From contig CBDCFM010000020.1 of the NCBI GenBank assembly GCA_965216035.1, positions 124,001-188,000 of the forward strand: a DNA stretch of 64,000 nt, in the 5' to 3' direction. The position numbers were made by a program, and so were the translations under genes. Positions within the stretch are counted from its first letter, which is position 1, and each line of letters begins with the position of its first letter. This document shows positions 27,303 through 35,848 of this stretch, in pieces. The notes below the pieces were generated by a model. The model was given only the letters and a program-made list of their open reading frames with translations. It made no database searches and was not told the origin of the DNA. This DNA comes from G963664115 sp965216035. Its GTDB lineage: Bacteria; Acidobacteriota; Terriglobia; 20CM-2-55-15.

Positions 27303-27598
27303 TGAGGCTGCGCGTCACCCCGCCAGCGGAGGCGGATGTTCGCGATATCTATGAATGGTCTGGTGAACGAAGTCCTGAACTTCCAGCCGCTTTCAAGAAT
27401 TCCCTCGACGAAACGTTTCGGCAGCTTTCTCAGCATCCGTTCTCTCATCCAAAGGTTCACGGGGAACTGCGTCGTGCGCTCCTCAGGAGATTTCCGTATG
27501 GAGTGTTCTAGCCCGTCGAGGACGCTGAAATCGCGATTCTGGGTGTGTTTCATGGTCGACGGGATCCGAGAGAGTGGAAACCACGATCTGGCGCATAA
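27302..27598 (+). pseudogene. ParE/RelE-type toxin with in-frame amber stop
   Basis: From GTG 27302 the frame reads a ParE toxin (LRVTPPAEADVRDIYEWSGE..RRALLRRFPYGVF) and hits TAG at 27509-27511. The same frame continues for 28 codons with the expected ParE ending (VEDAEIAILGVFHGRRDPREW) to TAA 27598. Comparison with the family suggests that Tyr of FPYGVFY became TAG. Without suppression the product is 69 residues and lacks the C-terminal strand that carries toxin activity. Since TAG ends ordinary genes here (for example pccA), recoding is unlikely; this is probably a disarmed toxin beside a live antitoxin. Confidence 0.88.
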
Positions 27599-27677
27599 CG
27601 GATTGTGGCTCACCTGCGGCGGCCATGCTGATTCCTGAAGTCTGAAGGACTGGCCGCCGCAGGTGAGCCACAATCCG
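27593..27677. repeat. 27-bp perfect inverted repeat, attC-like
   Basis: Arms 27599-27625 and 27651-27677 match over 27 bases around a 25-base loop. GCATAAC at 27593 overlaps the toxin stop, like the R'' box of attC sites. The outer half, read on the minus strand, ends GCCACAATCCGTTATGC, nearly the same as the attC-like site at 61.1 kb. A decayed relative is at 41070-41160. It could also act as a strong terminator. Confidence 0.65.
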
Positions 27678-27724
27678 ATGGCGAGACCTATTTGGAGTCA
27701 GGACGGATTCTTACGCCCATCCCA

Positions 27725-27832
27725 AAAAGGCCCCGCACGGTCCCCCGTGCGGGGGGACAACGAGGCGGAGCCGAGGCGTCAGAGTAAGAAAATAATCGGA
27801 TCAAGCAAGATTCACTCTTCCGATTCCGTTCC
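27725..27832. repeat. Intergenic hairpin repeat, copy 3
   Basis: GCCCCGCACGG TCCCC CGTGCGGGG stem at about 27731-27756, then ACAACGAGGCGGAGCCGAGG, CGTCAGAGTAAG and AATAATCGGATCAAGC. It is the cleanest copy of the family and sits between the broken toxin and the 3' end of a PQQ-propeller gene. Confidence 0.8.
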
Positions 27833-27863
27833 CCGCAGATGGGTGAACTCCCACCCAATCCCC

Positions 27864-28994
27864 CTATCCGAAAACATAAATGACCCCATCTGTCGACCCA
27901 ATCACAACCCGGCCGTCGGCGATCGCTGGAGACGCCGTCAGATCCGCACCCGTATTAAACTCCCACAGCTTTGATCCCGTGACGACATCAAGCACATACA
28001 GTCGACCGTCACTGGAGCCGACGTACACCCGTCCGCCCGCGATTGCCGGAGACGAGTCTACTCGCGCACGCGTTTCGAAGGTCCAGGAAGGTTGGCCCGT
28101 AGCCGCGTCGATCGCATGCACGAATTTGTCGCGTCCGCCGAGAATCACGCGGCCGTCCGCTATCGCTGCGGAAGAGTAGTACGGAAACTGTCTGTTCGGA
28201 TTCCTGTAGCGCCAGGCAACACTGCCCTCCGCTAGATCCAACGCCAGAACTTCATGCTCAAAGGTCCCGAAATAGGCGCGATCACCGTCCAGCAGGGGTG
28301 AAGCTGCCGTATACGCCCCAGCGACGATCTCGTAAGCCTCGGTTCCATCCGCGACCCGCACCGCACGAAAGATTCCATCGCACCCCGCGATGAAGGCCAG
28401 CCCATTCTGGACGGCGGGTGTTGCGTGCACCATGTTATCGGTCTGAATCTTCCATCGGAGACTGCCGCTATGTGAGTCGAGGGCATACAGATGGGTGTCG
28501 TAGGAACCGACAAGGACGAGATTGTCCACGACAACGGGTGAGGACTTGATCTCCCCGTCCGTTCGAAAGGTCCACACTGCCTGGCCGTCGAGTAGGCTCA
28601 CCGCGTGAATGATGCCGTCGAGATCACCTACGTAGACGGTGTCGGGTCCGATGGCCGGGGAAGACTCCACGATGAAACTCCCCGTAGAGTATGTCCACTC
28701 GAGCTCTCCAGATTCCAGGTCGAGGGCCAGAAGGTCACCGTTGCCGACGCCGACGTATACAACACCGTCCGCGACGGCGGCTGACGAATCGATGACGTCA
28801 CCCGTTTCATAGCTCCAGAGCAGTTCTAAATCGTCGGGAGGGATCGTGGCCGCGACACCTGTCAGGGCGGGGTTGCCCCGGAACTGAGTCCAATTGCTGC
28901 TGGGAGGATCGCCCTGCACCTGAGCGGACGCAACCGGTATCACGCTCGCGAGGAGCAAAAGAACGGACAGCTTCCACATTGCGCCAGACTTCAT
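27864..28994 (-). CDS. Secreted PQQ-like beta-propeller protein, 376 aa
   Basis: A signal peptide (WKLSVLLLLASVIPVASA) precedes seven to eight blade repeats of the PQQ-enzyme type, each with a VYVGxxDGxLYALD-like strand and a W-TY/F turn (for example VVYVGVGNGDLLALD, RVYVGSSDGRLYVLD). The blades lack the acidic and metal residues of true PQQ dehydrogenases, so a scaffold or BamB-like role is more likely than catalysis. The frame is open from 29036, overlapping the upstream gene's end; I choose ATG 28994 just before the signal peptide. It is the downstream partner of the 487-aa propeller gene. Confidence 0.85.
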   Translation of the reverse strand: MKSGAMWKLSVLLLLASVIPVASAQVQGDPPSSNWTQFRGNPALTGVAATIPPDDLELLWSYETGDVIDSSAAVADGVVYVGVGNGDLLALDLESGELEWTYSTGSFIVESSPAIGPDTVYVGDLDGIIHAVSLLDGQAVWTFRTDGEIKSSPVVVDNLVLVGSYDTHLYALDSHSGSLRWKIQTDNMVHATPAVQNGLAFIAGCDGIFRAVRVADGTEAYEIVAGAYTAASPLLDGDRAYFGTFEHEVLALDLAEGSVAWRYRNPNRQFPYYSSAAIADGRVILGGRDKFVHAIDAATGQPSWTFETRARVDSSPAIAGGRVYVGSSDGRLYVLDVVTGSKLWEFNTGADLTASPAIADGRVVIGSTDGVIYVFG

Positions 28995-29016
28995 AGACTT
29001 ATTGGCAGTGCCTGGG

Positions 29017-30480
29017 TCACTCGACCGACAGCGCAAACAGCTGGTTCCGGTTGTTCATGAACAACACGCCGTGCGCCGGAACCATCGTCGAATACACCGC
29101 ACTCCCCATATTCATCTCAGCGAGGACATTCTCGTTCCGTCCATGTGCGAGGACGACGACGTCGCCATCCTCGTCTCCGAGATAGACCTTACCGTCGACG
29201 AGAAAAGGGGAGCTCCAAACGGCCGCGAACGTATCGTGAACCCAGTAGGGCTCACCGGTGGCGGCATCGAGGCAGTGCAGGAAGCCGCTGAAGTCCGCGA
29301 TATAGACCAGACCATCGGCGACGGCGGCGGTCGAGATGGAACGGCGGATGTCTTCGTAGTGCCAGATCACGCCACTCTCGGTGATATCGCCTCGCCCGGT
29401 CGCATCGATGGCGTAAAAGTGCCCCACGCCTTCCCCGTGCTCCGGGTCCTGCCCGTTGGCAATGTACACACGGTTTCCCTCGACGACGGGCGTTGAAATG
29501 GTTTCGTTGCGCGTTCGCGGCCAGAGCGAATCCTTTGGATTCGTGTCAAACTCCCACAGCTTTTCACCGGTCTCGGCCACGTACCCGCGCACCCACCCGT
29601 CACCCTGGGCCGAGACGACCTGGACGACGCCGTCGACCTCGCCCACTGACGGCGTAGACCACTGCCCGTGCAGAATCCGATCTTCGACCGAGTTGTCTTC
29701 CCAGACCCACTCGCCTGTGTCTTTGTTGATCGCGACAATCGACGGCGCAAATGGAGACGGGACGTTGACATGACTTTCATCGTGGCCGTTGGATGTGCTG
29801 ACGAATATCAAATCCCCCCACATCACTGGAGACGAATTCGACAGGTTATGGGGGTAGGCACCCACCTCTTCTAACATGTCGAACTCCCAGATGACGTCGG
29901 CATCGAATTCTCCGGTGAGTTCCTCATCGGTGATGGAACCGTCGTTCTCGCCGTCCCGGAAGCCCTGGATGTCCAGTGCCGTCACGACGCCGCGATTCGT
30001 GGTGTAAAAGAGGCGCTCGTCCACAACCAGCGGTGAGGAAGCTATGCCTTGAAACGGCCAGTCATTGGCCCGTCCCGCTTCGAGCTTCGTGGTCGTCTGC
30101 TGCCAGAGGAACTCGCCATCGGACTCTCGGAACGCCATCAGAACGCCGCGATCTCCGGGCTGATCGGGGTCGCGCAACAGCTCGTTGTTCGTACCGACGA
30201 AAACGATGCCCCCGGAAACAACCGGATTGCCATAACTCTGCGAACCCAGGTCGGCGACCCACTTGATGTTGCGTCCAGTCTCCACGTCCCAGTCCGTCGG
30301 CAACCCCGTCATTTCCGAAACCATGTTGCGGTCAGCCGTGCCACCCCACATCGGCCAGTCACCGGTTCCGGGATCTCCCGGCTGTGTTCTGGCCGGGGCG
30401 CTCTCTACAGCACAGACCAATGCGATGAGGAGAATTATGAATGGCCTTGAGTTTTTCCAAAACCGCCGATATCTGTCCAT
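29017..30480 (-). CDS. Secreted PQQ-like beta-propeller protein, 487 aa
   Basis: The N-terminus is a signal sequence (FIILLIALVCAVESAPA), then DWPMWGGTADRNMVSE, the typical first blade of PQQ-type propellers. Further blades contain GIVFVGTNNE, LFYTTNRGVVTALD, KVYLGDEDGDVVVLAHG. The ending FALSVE closes the propeller on strand 1. It lies 22 bases upstream of the 376-aa propeller gene on the same strand, so they are likely co-transcribed. Proteins of this type are abundant in Acidobacteriota and Planctomycetes and are usually periplasmic. The substrate is unknown. Confidence 0.85.
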   Translation of the reverse strand: MDRYRRFWKNSRPFIILLIALVCAVESAPARTQPGDPGTGDWPMWGGTADRNMVSEMTGLPTDWDVETGRNIKWVADLGSQSYGNPVVSGGIVFVGTNNELLRDPDQPGDRGVLMAFRESDGEFLWQQTTTKLEAGRANDWPFQGIASSPLVVDERLFYTTNRGVVTALDIQGFRDGENDGSITDEELTGEFDADVIWEFDMLEEVGAYPHNLSNSSPVMWGDLIFVSTSNGHDESHVNVPSPFAPSIVAINKDTGEWVWEDNSVEDRILHGQWSTPSVGEVDGVVQVVSAQGDGWVRGYVAETGEKLWEFDTNPKDSLWPRTRNETISTPVVEGNRVYIANGQDPEHGEGVGHFYAIDATGRGDITESGVIWHYEDIRRSISTAAVADGLVYIADFSGFLHCLDAATGEPYWVHDTFAAVWSSPFLVDGKVYLGDEDGDVVVLAHGRNENVLAEMNMGSAVYSTMVPAHGVLFMNNRNQLFALSVE

Positions 30481-30584
30481 GAGCTCTGCCTTTCCTATAA
30501 ATAACGAGCGTATCTAGTGAGCTGTGCCGATTCCTGTCACGACTTCGGGCGCATTCCTGAATCGTCCGAACCGATCATCTTATT

Positions 30585-30765
30585 TCGCTGACGCCTCGGC
30601 TACCGCCTCGTTGTCCCCCCGCACGGAGGAACCGTGCGGGGCCTCTCTGGACTGCCCCTAAAACCGTTCCCTTTCCCCAAAACGGCTTGCAATCAGGATG
30701 ATTGCGAGCGTCGCCGATCGTTCAGACAGGATGTCTGATCGAACGATCGAGCGAAATCCGACCTT
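30585..30765. repeat. Intergenic hairpin repeat, copy 4 (reverse)
   Basis: Reverse orientation: GACGCCTCGGCTACCGCCTC, then a CCCCGCAC..GTGCGGGG hairpin (about 30617-30641). A hairpin B (CGATCGTTCAGACAGG..CGAACGATCG, about 30712-30752) follows. It fills the space between the 740-aa propeller gene end and the 487-aa propeller gene start. Confidence 0.75.
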
Positions 30766-30786
30766 CCAGACTCCCCACTCACCACC

Positions 30787-33009
30787 CTAGTTAGCAGTCA
30801 ACACGAAGTTATCCAGATAAGCGCCGAATTCGGCATCCAGAAAGAGTCCCGGCGCACCTTCGCGATTCCCGATCGGATCCACCTGGTCGATCAGCCATTC
30901 CACCGGCTCGGCATCACCGACCTGCCACGCCTTCCCCTGCACCCGAACTGCACCGTCTGGGAGGTTTTCGACACGCACCTTCATGCGATACCACATGTCC
31001 GGTTCCCAGCTGAAGGGAATGGTCACCGAACGTTCGATTTCCGGCTCCCAGGGCTCCAGCTTCAGTTTCTGCGTGGTGCCATACAGGACAAGGGAATAGG
31101 TCTGTGCCGTGATTCCGACATCCGCCATCTGGCGTCGGCGCGTTGGGGCCCGGACATCGGCTTGGAATGTATAGTTCGACCAGTCCGTCGGTCCCAGAAA
31201 CATTCGAGCCCGCCCGAAGATGGTGTTGTCGGGAGGTTTTTCAAAGACCCGGTTCCCATCGAGCGTCGACACCGTAAAGCGGCCCGCTTGTGCATTGATC
31301 CAGCCGGGCGGCAGGTCCCCGTCCATGTAGGCATCGAACCCTTCCTCATAGGGGAGCGGATGGGCCACCCGGGCTCTGGATTCTCCCGTGAGTGGACCCA
31401 CCGTCGCGCGGATGACGCCAGCCTGTAACTGGGGCTCATTCGAAACGGTGAAGCTTCCGTCCTCACCCAGCGTTCCTTCCAGACCGTCGAGTGCCCACTC
31501 GGCATCGGCCTCGCGGAGGAAGCGCCCCTGGCCGTCAAACAAGCGCACCCGGAGACGGACCGTCTCCCCCGCTTCGAGCACCATCTCGGTGGGCACGACC
31601 TGGAGGTGGGTGGGAGCGCCTACACCTTGCGCAACCCCGTCATCGACAGCCCAACCGTCTGGCGAGGACGCTTCGCGTGATCCAATGGCATAAACGGCAT
31701 CACTTGTGACGAAGAAAACACGGCCTCGCGAAATGGCAGCTCCCGCGACGACCTGCTCCGGGGTGCCCTCCGAACTGCAACAACTGTCCGTACTCACCGG
31801 TAACACGACTCGACTCAGAACCTCGGCAGCCGACTCACCAGGCCGCACTATATAGAAGGCGCCGCCGTTGGTCCCCACATAAATTTTGCCGTCGGCTAAC
31901 ACAGGTGCGGCACGCTGGGCGTTGCCCAGTGGCAGCGACCACAGCTCTTCTCCGGTTTCTGTGTCAAAGGCCAGCAAGGTCGATCCGCTGTCGATCTGAT
32001 AGAGCCGTTCCCCGTCAATGACGGGCGAGGAGTAACCCAGCTCCCGTCCCTTCACGTCCCAGATCGTCTCCGTAATCTCTCCGGTACGGCCCCCTGCGAT
32101 AGCCGCGATCATGCCCAACTCGTTGCCTTCGAGGTTCTCATCTCCGTGAGACATGAAGACAACGTCGTCCTTGACAACCACACCCGTATTGATGGCCCGA
32201 CGCGCGGCTGGAAAGCTCCACACCACTTCACCGGTCTGGGGCTTGATCGCATGAACACCCCCGTTCCCGAGTCCCTGAATCAGCAGTCGCTGGCCCCCGA
32301 TCGTCACGATCGTCGGCGGCCCATACGCGGTGTCGAACGGACGACCGCCAGGGGCTGTGGCGTAAACGATCTCCCCCGTCCGTTTGTCAAGTCCCACCAG
32401 CCTGTGTGCCCGATTCCAATTCGATCCCCAGCTCGAAATCGCGGCCGACACAATAACCAGATCACCATCGATCAGTGGGGAAGAAGTCCGGCCACCGTGC
32501 GTCGTAAAGGCGGCCCACTCCTCGGCAAAGGATCGCTGCCAGAGAAGCTGACCGTTCGCGTTCAATGCGATCACCATGGCGTTGCCGCTCATCGCGTAGA
32601 TGTTCCCGGTTTCGGGGTCTGCGGCGGGGGAGGCCCAGCCGACCCGGTGCGTAGGTACATCGCTTTGGAATATATTGAAGCGGTAGTCCCAAATCATCTC
32701 TCCGGTGTCCGCGTCCAGCGCCATCACCCGTTCTTGCAGCTGAGGACCTCGTTCGGCGGGGTTTTGAACGTAAACGCGGTTGCCCATCACGATCGGTGAC
32801 GATCGGCCACCGTAGGGAGCGCGCCAGAGGAAGTTCTCTCCGTCGAGCTCCCAAGTTTCCAGGAGGCCCGTCTCGAGGGAAGAGCCATCCCGATGGGGAC
32901 CACGTAACTCCGGCCAATCTCCCAGGGCAACGCGGCCGGGGTCCTGAGCGGCGGCAACTACGACCACGTTCAACAGCAAGGTCAAAAGGAGAGCTGGTTT
33001 TCTCAACAT
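30787..33009 (-). CDS. Secreted PQQ propeller with C-terminal jelly-roll domain, 740 aa
   Basis: A signal peptide (LLTLLLNVVVVAAA) leads into a PQQ-type propeller (DWPELRGPHRDGSSLETGL first blade, through about residue 440). An Ig-like strand region follows (PTEMVLEAGETVRLRVRLFDGQGRF, ~460-550), then a C-terminal concanavalin/DUF1080-like domain (NYTFQADVRAPTRRRQMADVGI..DMWYRMKVRVENLPDGAVRVQGKAW..PGLFLDAEFGAYLDNFVL). That last domain is common in sugar-binding secreted proteins of Planctomycetes and Acidobacteriota. A polysaccharide- or lipid-related surface role is inferred. It lies between two hairpin repeats. Confidence 0.85.
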   Translation of the reverse strand: MLRKPALLLTLLLNVVVVAAAQDPGRVALGDWPELRGPHRDGSSLETGLLETWELDGENFLWRAPYGGRSSPIVMGNRVYVQNPAERGPQLQERVMALDADTGEMIWDYRFNIFQSDVPTHRVGWASPAADPETGNIYAMSGNAMVIALNANGQLLWQRSFAEEWAAFTTHGGRTSSPLIDGDLVIVSAAISSWGSNWNRAHRLVGLDKRTGEIVYATAPGGRPFDTAYGPPTIVTIGGQRLLIQGLGNGGVHAIKPQTGEVVWSFPAARRAINTGVVVKDDVVFMSHGDENLEGNELGMIAAIAGGRTGEITETIWDVKGRELGYSSPVIDGERLYQIDSGSTLLAFDTETGEELWSLPLGNAQRAAPVLADGKIYVGTNGGAFYIVRPGESAAEVLSRVVLPVSTDSCCSSEGTPEQVVAGAAISRGRVFFVTSDAVYAIGSREASSPDGWAVDDGVAQGVGAPTHLQVVPTEMVLEAGETVRLRVRLFDGQGRFLREADAEWALDGLEGTLGEDGSFTVSNEPQLQAGVIRATVGPLTGESRARVAHPLPYEEGFDAYMDGDLPPGWINAQAGRFTVSTLDGNRVFEKPPDNTIFGRARMFLGPTDWSNYTFQADVRAPTRRRQMADVGITAQTYSLVLYGTTQKLKLEPWEPEIERSVTIPFSWEPDMWYRMKVRVENLPDGAVRVQGKAWQVGDAEPVEWLIDQVDPIGNREGAPGLFLDAEFGAYLDNFVLTAN

Positions 33010-33204
33010 ATGGACATGTCCTTCAATAGGTTTCCTCTATGGAGCAACTCATGGCTTACGGATAGCTAAATAGTTAAGTAAGAAATATATCGCAGGCATT
33101 TACGGACAGTGCGACTTTCTGTCAAAAACTTTGGTGCCGGTCTCATGACCTGGTGTCTTGAATCAGAGGTTCGTCGCCTGTTAGTTTCGTCATGGTCCGA
33201 TCCG

Positions 33205-33400
33205 ACTATTTTATTACACTGAACGCCTCGGCTACCGCCTCGTTGTTCACCCGCACCGCCGAGCCGGTGCGGGTTCATTTGGGCACGCTCCAACGTTTCG
33301 GCTGTCCCTAGAGGCCCCGCACGGTCCCCCGTGCGGGGGGACGGCTTTCATTTTAAAGCGGCGGAGCCGAGGCGTCAGAGTAATTAGATGATCTGTTCCG
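33205..33400. repeat. Intergenic hairpin repeats, copies 5a and 5b (opposed)
   Basis: Two hairpins of the family face each other: ACGCCTCGGCTACCGCCTCG with CCCGCACC..GGTGCGGG (33221-33272), and GGCCCCGCACGG TCCCC CGTGCGGGG with GGCGGAGCCGAGGCGTCAG (33312-33381). The spacer includes TTTCATTTTAAAGCGGCGG, also present in copy 2. Confidence 0.75.
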
Positions 33401-33442
33401 GCAATGACGAAACGTTAAGCAATGAATTTCCGCCACACCTCA

Positions 33443-34696
33443 CTACCGCCCGATTATGTCGTACGCAGTCACCGTCCCCTGGTCCCGGATATACAGCGTT
33501 CCGTCACTTATTACGGGGTGTGCCCGGCTGGGTTCACCCTGATCGGGCATCTCGAATCGCCCCTTCTCCACGTAACCCGTAGGCGTCGCTTCAACCAGGC
33601 CGACGACATTATTCTCACTCAAGATGTAGAGATGTCCGTCGGCGTACACTAGGGATCCCTTTCCGACGCTGCGGTCTCGCCACATGCGTTCTCCGGTAGC
33701 AAACTCCAGGCACATGAGAACGGAGTTGTTGTACCCGTAGAGATATCCATCGACCACGACGACACCACCGTGATGGTTCCGCATGTCACGCGTGAAATAA
33801 ACTTCCTCGGCGGAAACCTCACCCCCCTGGGCGCTCAACTCCAACAGTCCCCCGCCGGTGCCGTATGCCGAAGTGTAGAAAACCTTGTTGTCATAAAAGA
33901 CCGGAGTGGCGACATTGGCGGTCCTGTTCGCCGCCCCCCTATAGGTCCACATCAATCCGCCATCTCGGGCCCTCAGACCCACGCCCGCCTCGTTCGTCAG
34001 CGTCATAACAGTCCGGACGCCGTCGATGTCGGCAACAATCGGTGAAGCGTAACCGGCCTGGTCACTGAGTCCCTGGCTGGTCCATATCGTCTCCCCGGTC
34101 CGTTTGTCCAGAGCCACAACGGCCGCATCGCGACCACCCGGCGACACGATCACCATGTTGCCGTCAACGAGAGGCGACTCGCTGATCAGCCATGAGATAT
34201 TCCGGCCGCCAAACTCCTGGAGGATGTTCATTTGCCAGACAATCGAACCGTCATCGGCTTCGAGGCACACCAGGTCCCCGTTCTCGGTCAGGACATAGAG
34301 CCGGCCATTGTCAATGGTTGGTGTGCCTCGTGGCCCGTGACCTTCTCCATTTCTACGGCCCTCGCCGAGGGCAACGGACCATACCAAGCGTCCATCGCTG
34401 CGGTCCAGGCTGGCGACGGCACTGCGCTGGCCCACCAGCATTTGAAGATAGATTCGCTCGCCCACGACAGCCATCGATCCGTATCCGGCGCCCAGACCCA
34501 GGGTTTGCCACAGGCGAGTCGGGCCCGACTCCGGCCACTGGCTCAGCAAGCCGGATTCCTCTGAGATCCCGTCACGGTTGGGACCGCGCCACTGGGGCCA
34601 ATCCGTAACAGTCTGGGTTTGCCCCCACACGACGGTAGTCGCGGCAAGAAACAGCACGATGCCCACGACGCCGACGCCGCATTGGCGGTAAATCAT
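33443..34696 (-). CDS. Secreted PQQ-like beta-propeller protein, 417 aa
   Basis: ATG 34696 follows GGGAGTACGAGG and starts a signal peptide (VGVVGIVLFLAATTVVWG). The first blade reads DWPQWRGPNRDGISEESGLL, and later blades show VGERIYLQML, GRLYVLTENGDLVCLEADDG and GYLYGYNNSVLMCLE. The frame stays open to 34828 only because it runs into the IS481 element inserted 43 bases upstream of the start. That insertion separates this gene from the divergent TonB receptor and has probably displaced its promoter. Periplasmic location is inferred. Confidence 0.85.
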   Translation of the reverse strand: MIYRQCGVGVVGIVLFLAATTVVWGQTQTVTDWPQWRGPNRDGISEESGLLSQWPESGPTRLWQTLGLGAGYGSMAVVGERIYLQMLVGQRSAVASLDRSDGRLVWSVALGEGRRNGEGHGPRGTPTIDNGRLYVLTENGDLVCLEADDGSIVWQMNILQEFGGRNISWLISESPLVDGNMVIVSPGGRDAAVVALDKRTGETIWTSQGLSDQAGYASPIVADIDGVRTVMTLTNEAGVGLRARDGGLMWTYRGAANRTANVATPVFYDNKVFYTSAYGTGGGLLELSAQGGEVSAEEVYFTRDMRNHHGGVVVVDGYLYGYNNSVLMCLEFATGERMWRDRSVGKGSLVYADGHLYILSENNVVGLVEATPTGYVEKGRFEMPDQGEPSRAHPVISDGTLYIRDQGTVTAYDIIGR

Positions 34697-34739
34697 CCTC
34701 GTACTCCCATATGCCCTTGAATCTCCGATCTGTGCACGG

Positions 34740-35690
34740 CTAGCTGTGAATTCCAGCAACGTTGTAAACACCAGGCAACCGAGAAATCGGTGGTTTGTAT
34801 TGGATGCCGCCGTGTAGTCGATGCTCATTGTAGTGGGTGAGGTAGATCGGTAACACGTCGGATCGTTCGTTCGAGGTCCTGTAGACTCGGAAGTAGGCCC
34901 ACTCGCGCAGCAGCGTCTGGATGAATCGTTCCGCTTTGCCGTTGGTTTGAGGCCGGTACGGGCGAGTGAATCGTTTACGAATGTTGAGTTCGTGACATCG
35001 TTTCAAGAATGTTTTGGCACGATAGCAGGAGCCGTTATCGGTGAGTACGCGCTGGACGGTAATACCGAACCGGGCGAACCATCGGATGGCGCGATCCAGG
35101 AACGCGACCGCACTGTGTTGGCGTTCGTCAGCTAAGACCTCCGCATAGGCGAGGCGGGAATAGTCGTCCACGCAAACGTGGACGTACTCCCAACCCGCAC
35201 CTTCGGAATCCTGTCGTGGGTTGTCGGTGACGCGGTGACCCGGCCGCCAGAATCGCCCTAACTTCTTGATATCCAAATGCAACATCTCTCCCGGCCCATC
35301 ATGTTCGTATCGCACCACCGGTTCGGGTGGGTCCAGATTCTTCAACTGGGACAGGCCTTGTCGTTGCAGCACCCCCGCGACTGTGGATCGTGGCAGCTTG
35401 AGCTGATTCGCAATCCGAAGCGCTGTCATTCGGTATTGGGTTCGCATCTCCACGATTAGATCCACCCCGTCCTTGCCCATCCGATGGTGTAACATCCGAG
35501 GTTCGCTCGATAAGTCGTTTAAACCCGCTTCGCCCCAATCGCGGTACCGTCGGACCCATTTGTATACCGTGCTCCGACTGACTCCAAATTGCTCGGCTAC
35601 TGAAGATACCGAAGCGCGCTCTTCAATCACTCGGATCGCCATCAATGCTCGACTCTTCGGGCAGGTTCTTGCATTCTTGTGAAGGTTCAT
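34740..35690 (-). CDS. IS481-family transposase, copy A
   Basis: A 316-residue transposase: an N-terminal helix-turn-helix (SVSSVAEQFGVSRSTVYKWVRRY), a second winged helix, then an rve/DDE core (HLDIKKLGRF, YVHVCVDDYSRLAYAEV, RVLTDNGSCYRAKTF, PQTNGKAERFIQTLLREW) with D, D, E all present. It differs from copy B by one residue near the end (LHGGIQ against LHGRIQ). The stop codon TAG at 34740-34742 lies in the target duplication, not in the element. Near identity with copy B indicates recent movement. Confidence 0.95.
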   Translation of the reverse strand: MNLHKNARTCPKSRALMAIRVIEERASVSSVAEQFGVSRSTVYKWVRRYRDWGEAGLNDLSSEPRMLHHRMGKDGVDLIVEMRTQYRMTALRIANQLKLPRSTVAGVLQRQGLSQLKNLDPPEPVVRYEHDGPGEMLHLDIKKLGRFWRPGHRVTDNPRQDSEGAGWEYVHVCVDDYSRLAYAEVLADERQHSAVAFLDRAIRWFARFGITVQRVLTDNGSCYRAKTFLKRCHELNIRKRFTRPYRPQTNGKAERFIQTLLREWAYFRVYRTSNERSDVLPIYLTHYNEHRLHGGIQYKPPISRLPGVYNVAGIHS

Positions 35691-35776
35691 ACGGGCTCTC
35701 TCCTTGGGCTGATCGGTTTAGGTCCCAATCAGCTTCTCGGATTTAGCCCGTGTGAACAACCTTCACAGAATTCACA
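34745..35776 (-). mobile_element. IS481-family element, copy A (1032 bp)
   Basis: Ends TGTGAATTC...GAATTCACA, flanked by the 6-bp duplication GCTAGC at 34739-34744 and 35777-35782. This fits the NCTAGN target known for IS481. It sits in the shared upstream region of a PQQ-propeller gene and a TonB receptor gene. Length equals copy B. Confidence 0.92.
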
Positions 35777-35848
35777 GCTAGCCATCCAGCCTCAAGACAG
35801 TTAACATGCTTCTGATCCACGATGACATTTTCAGCAGGGGCCTTCAAC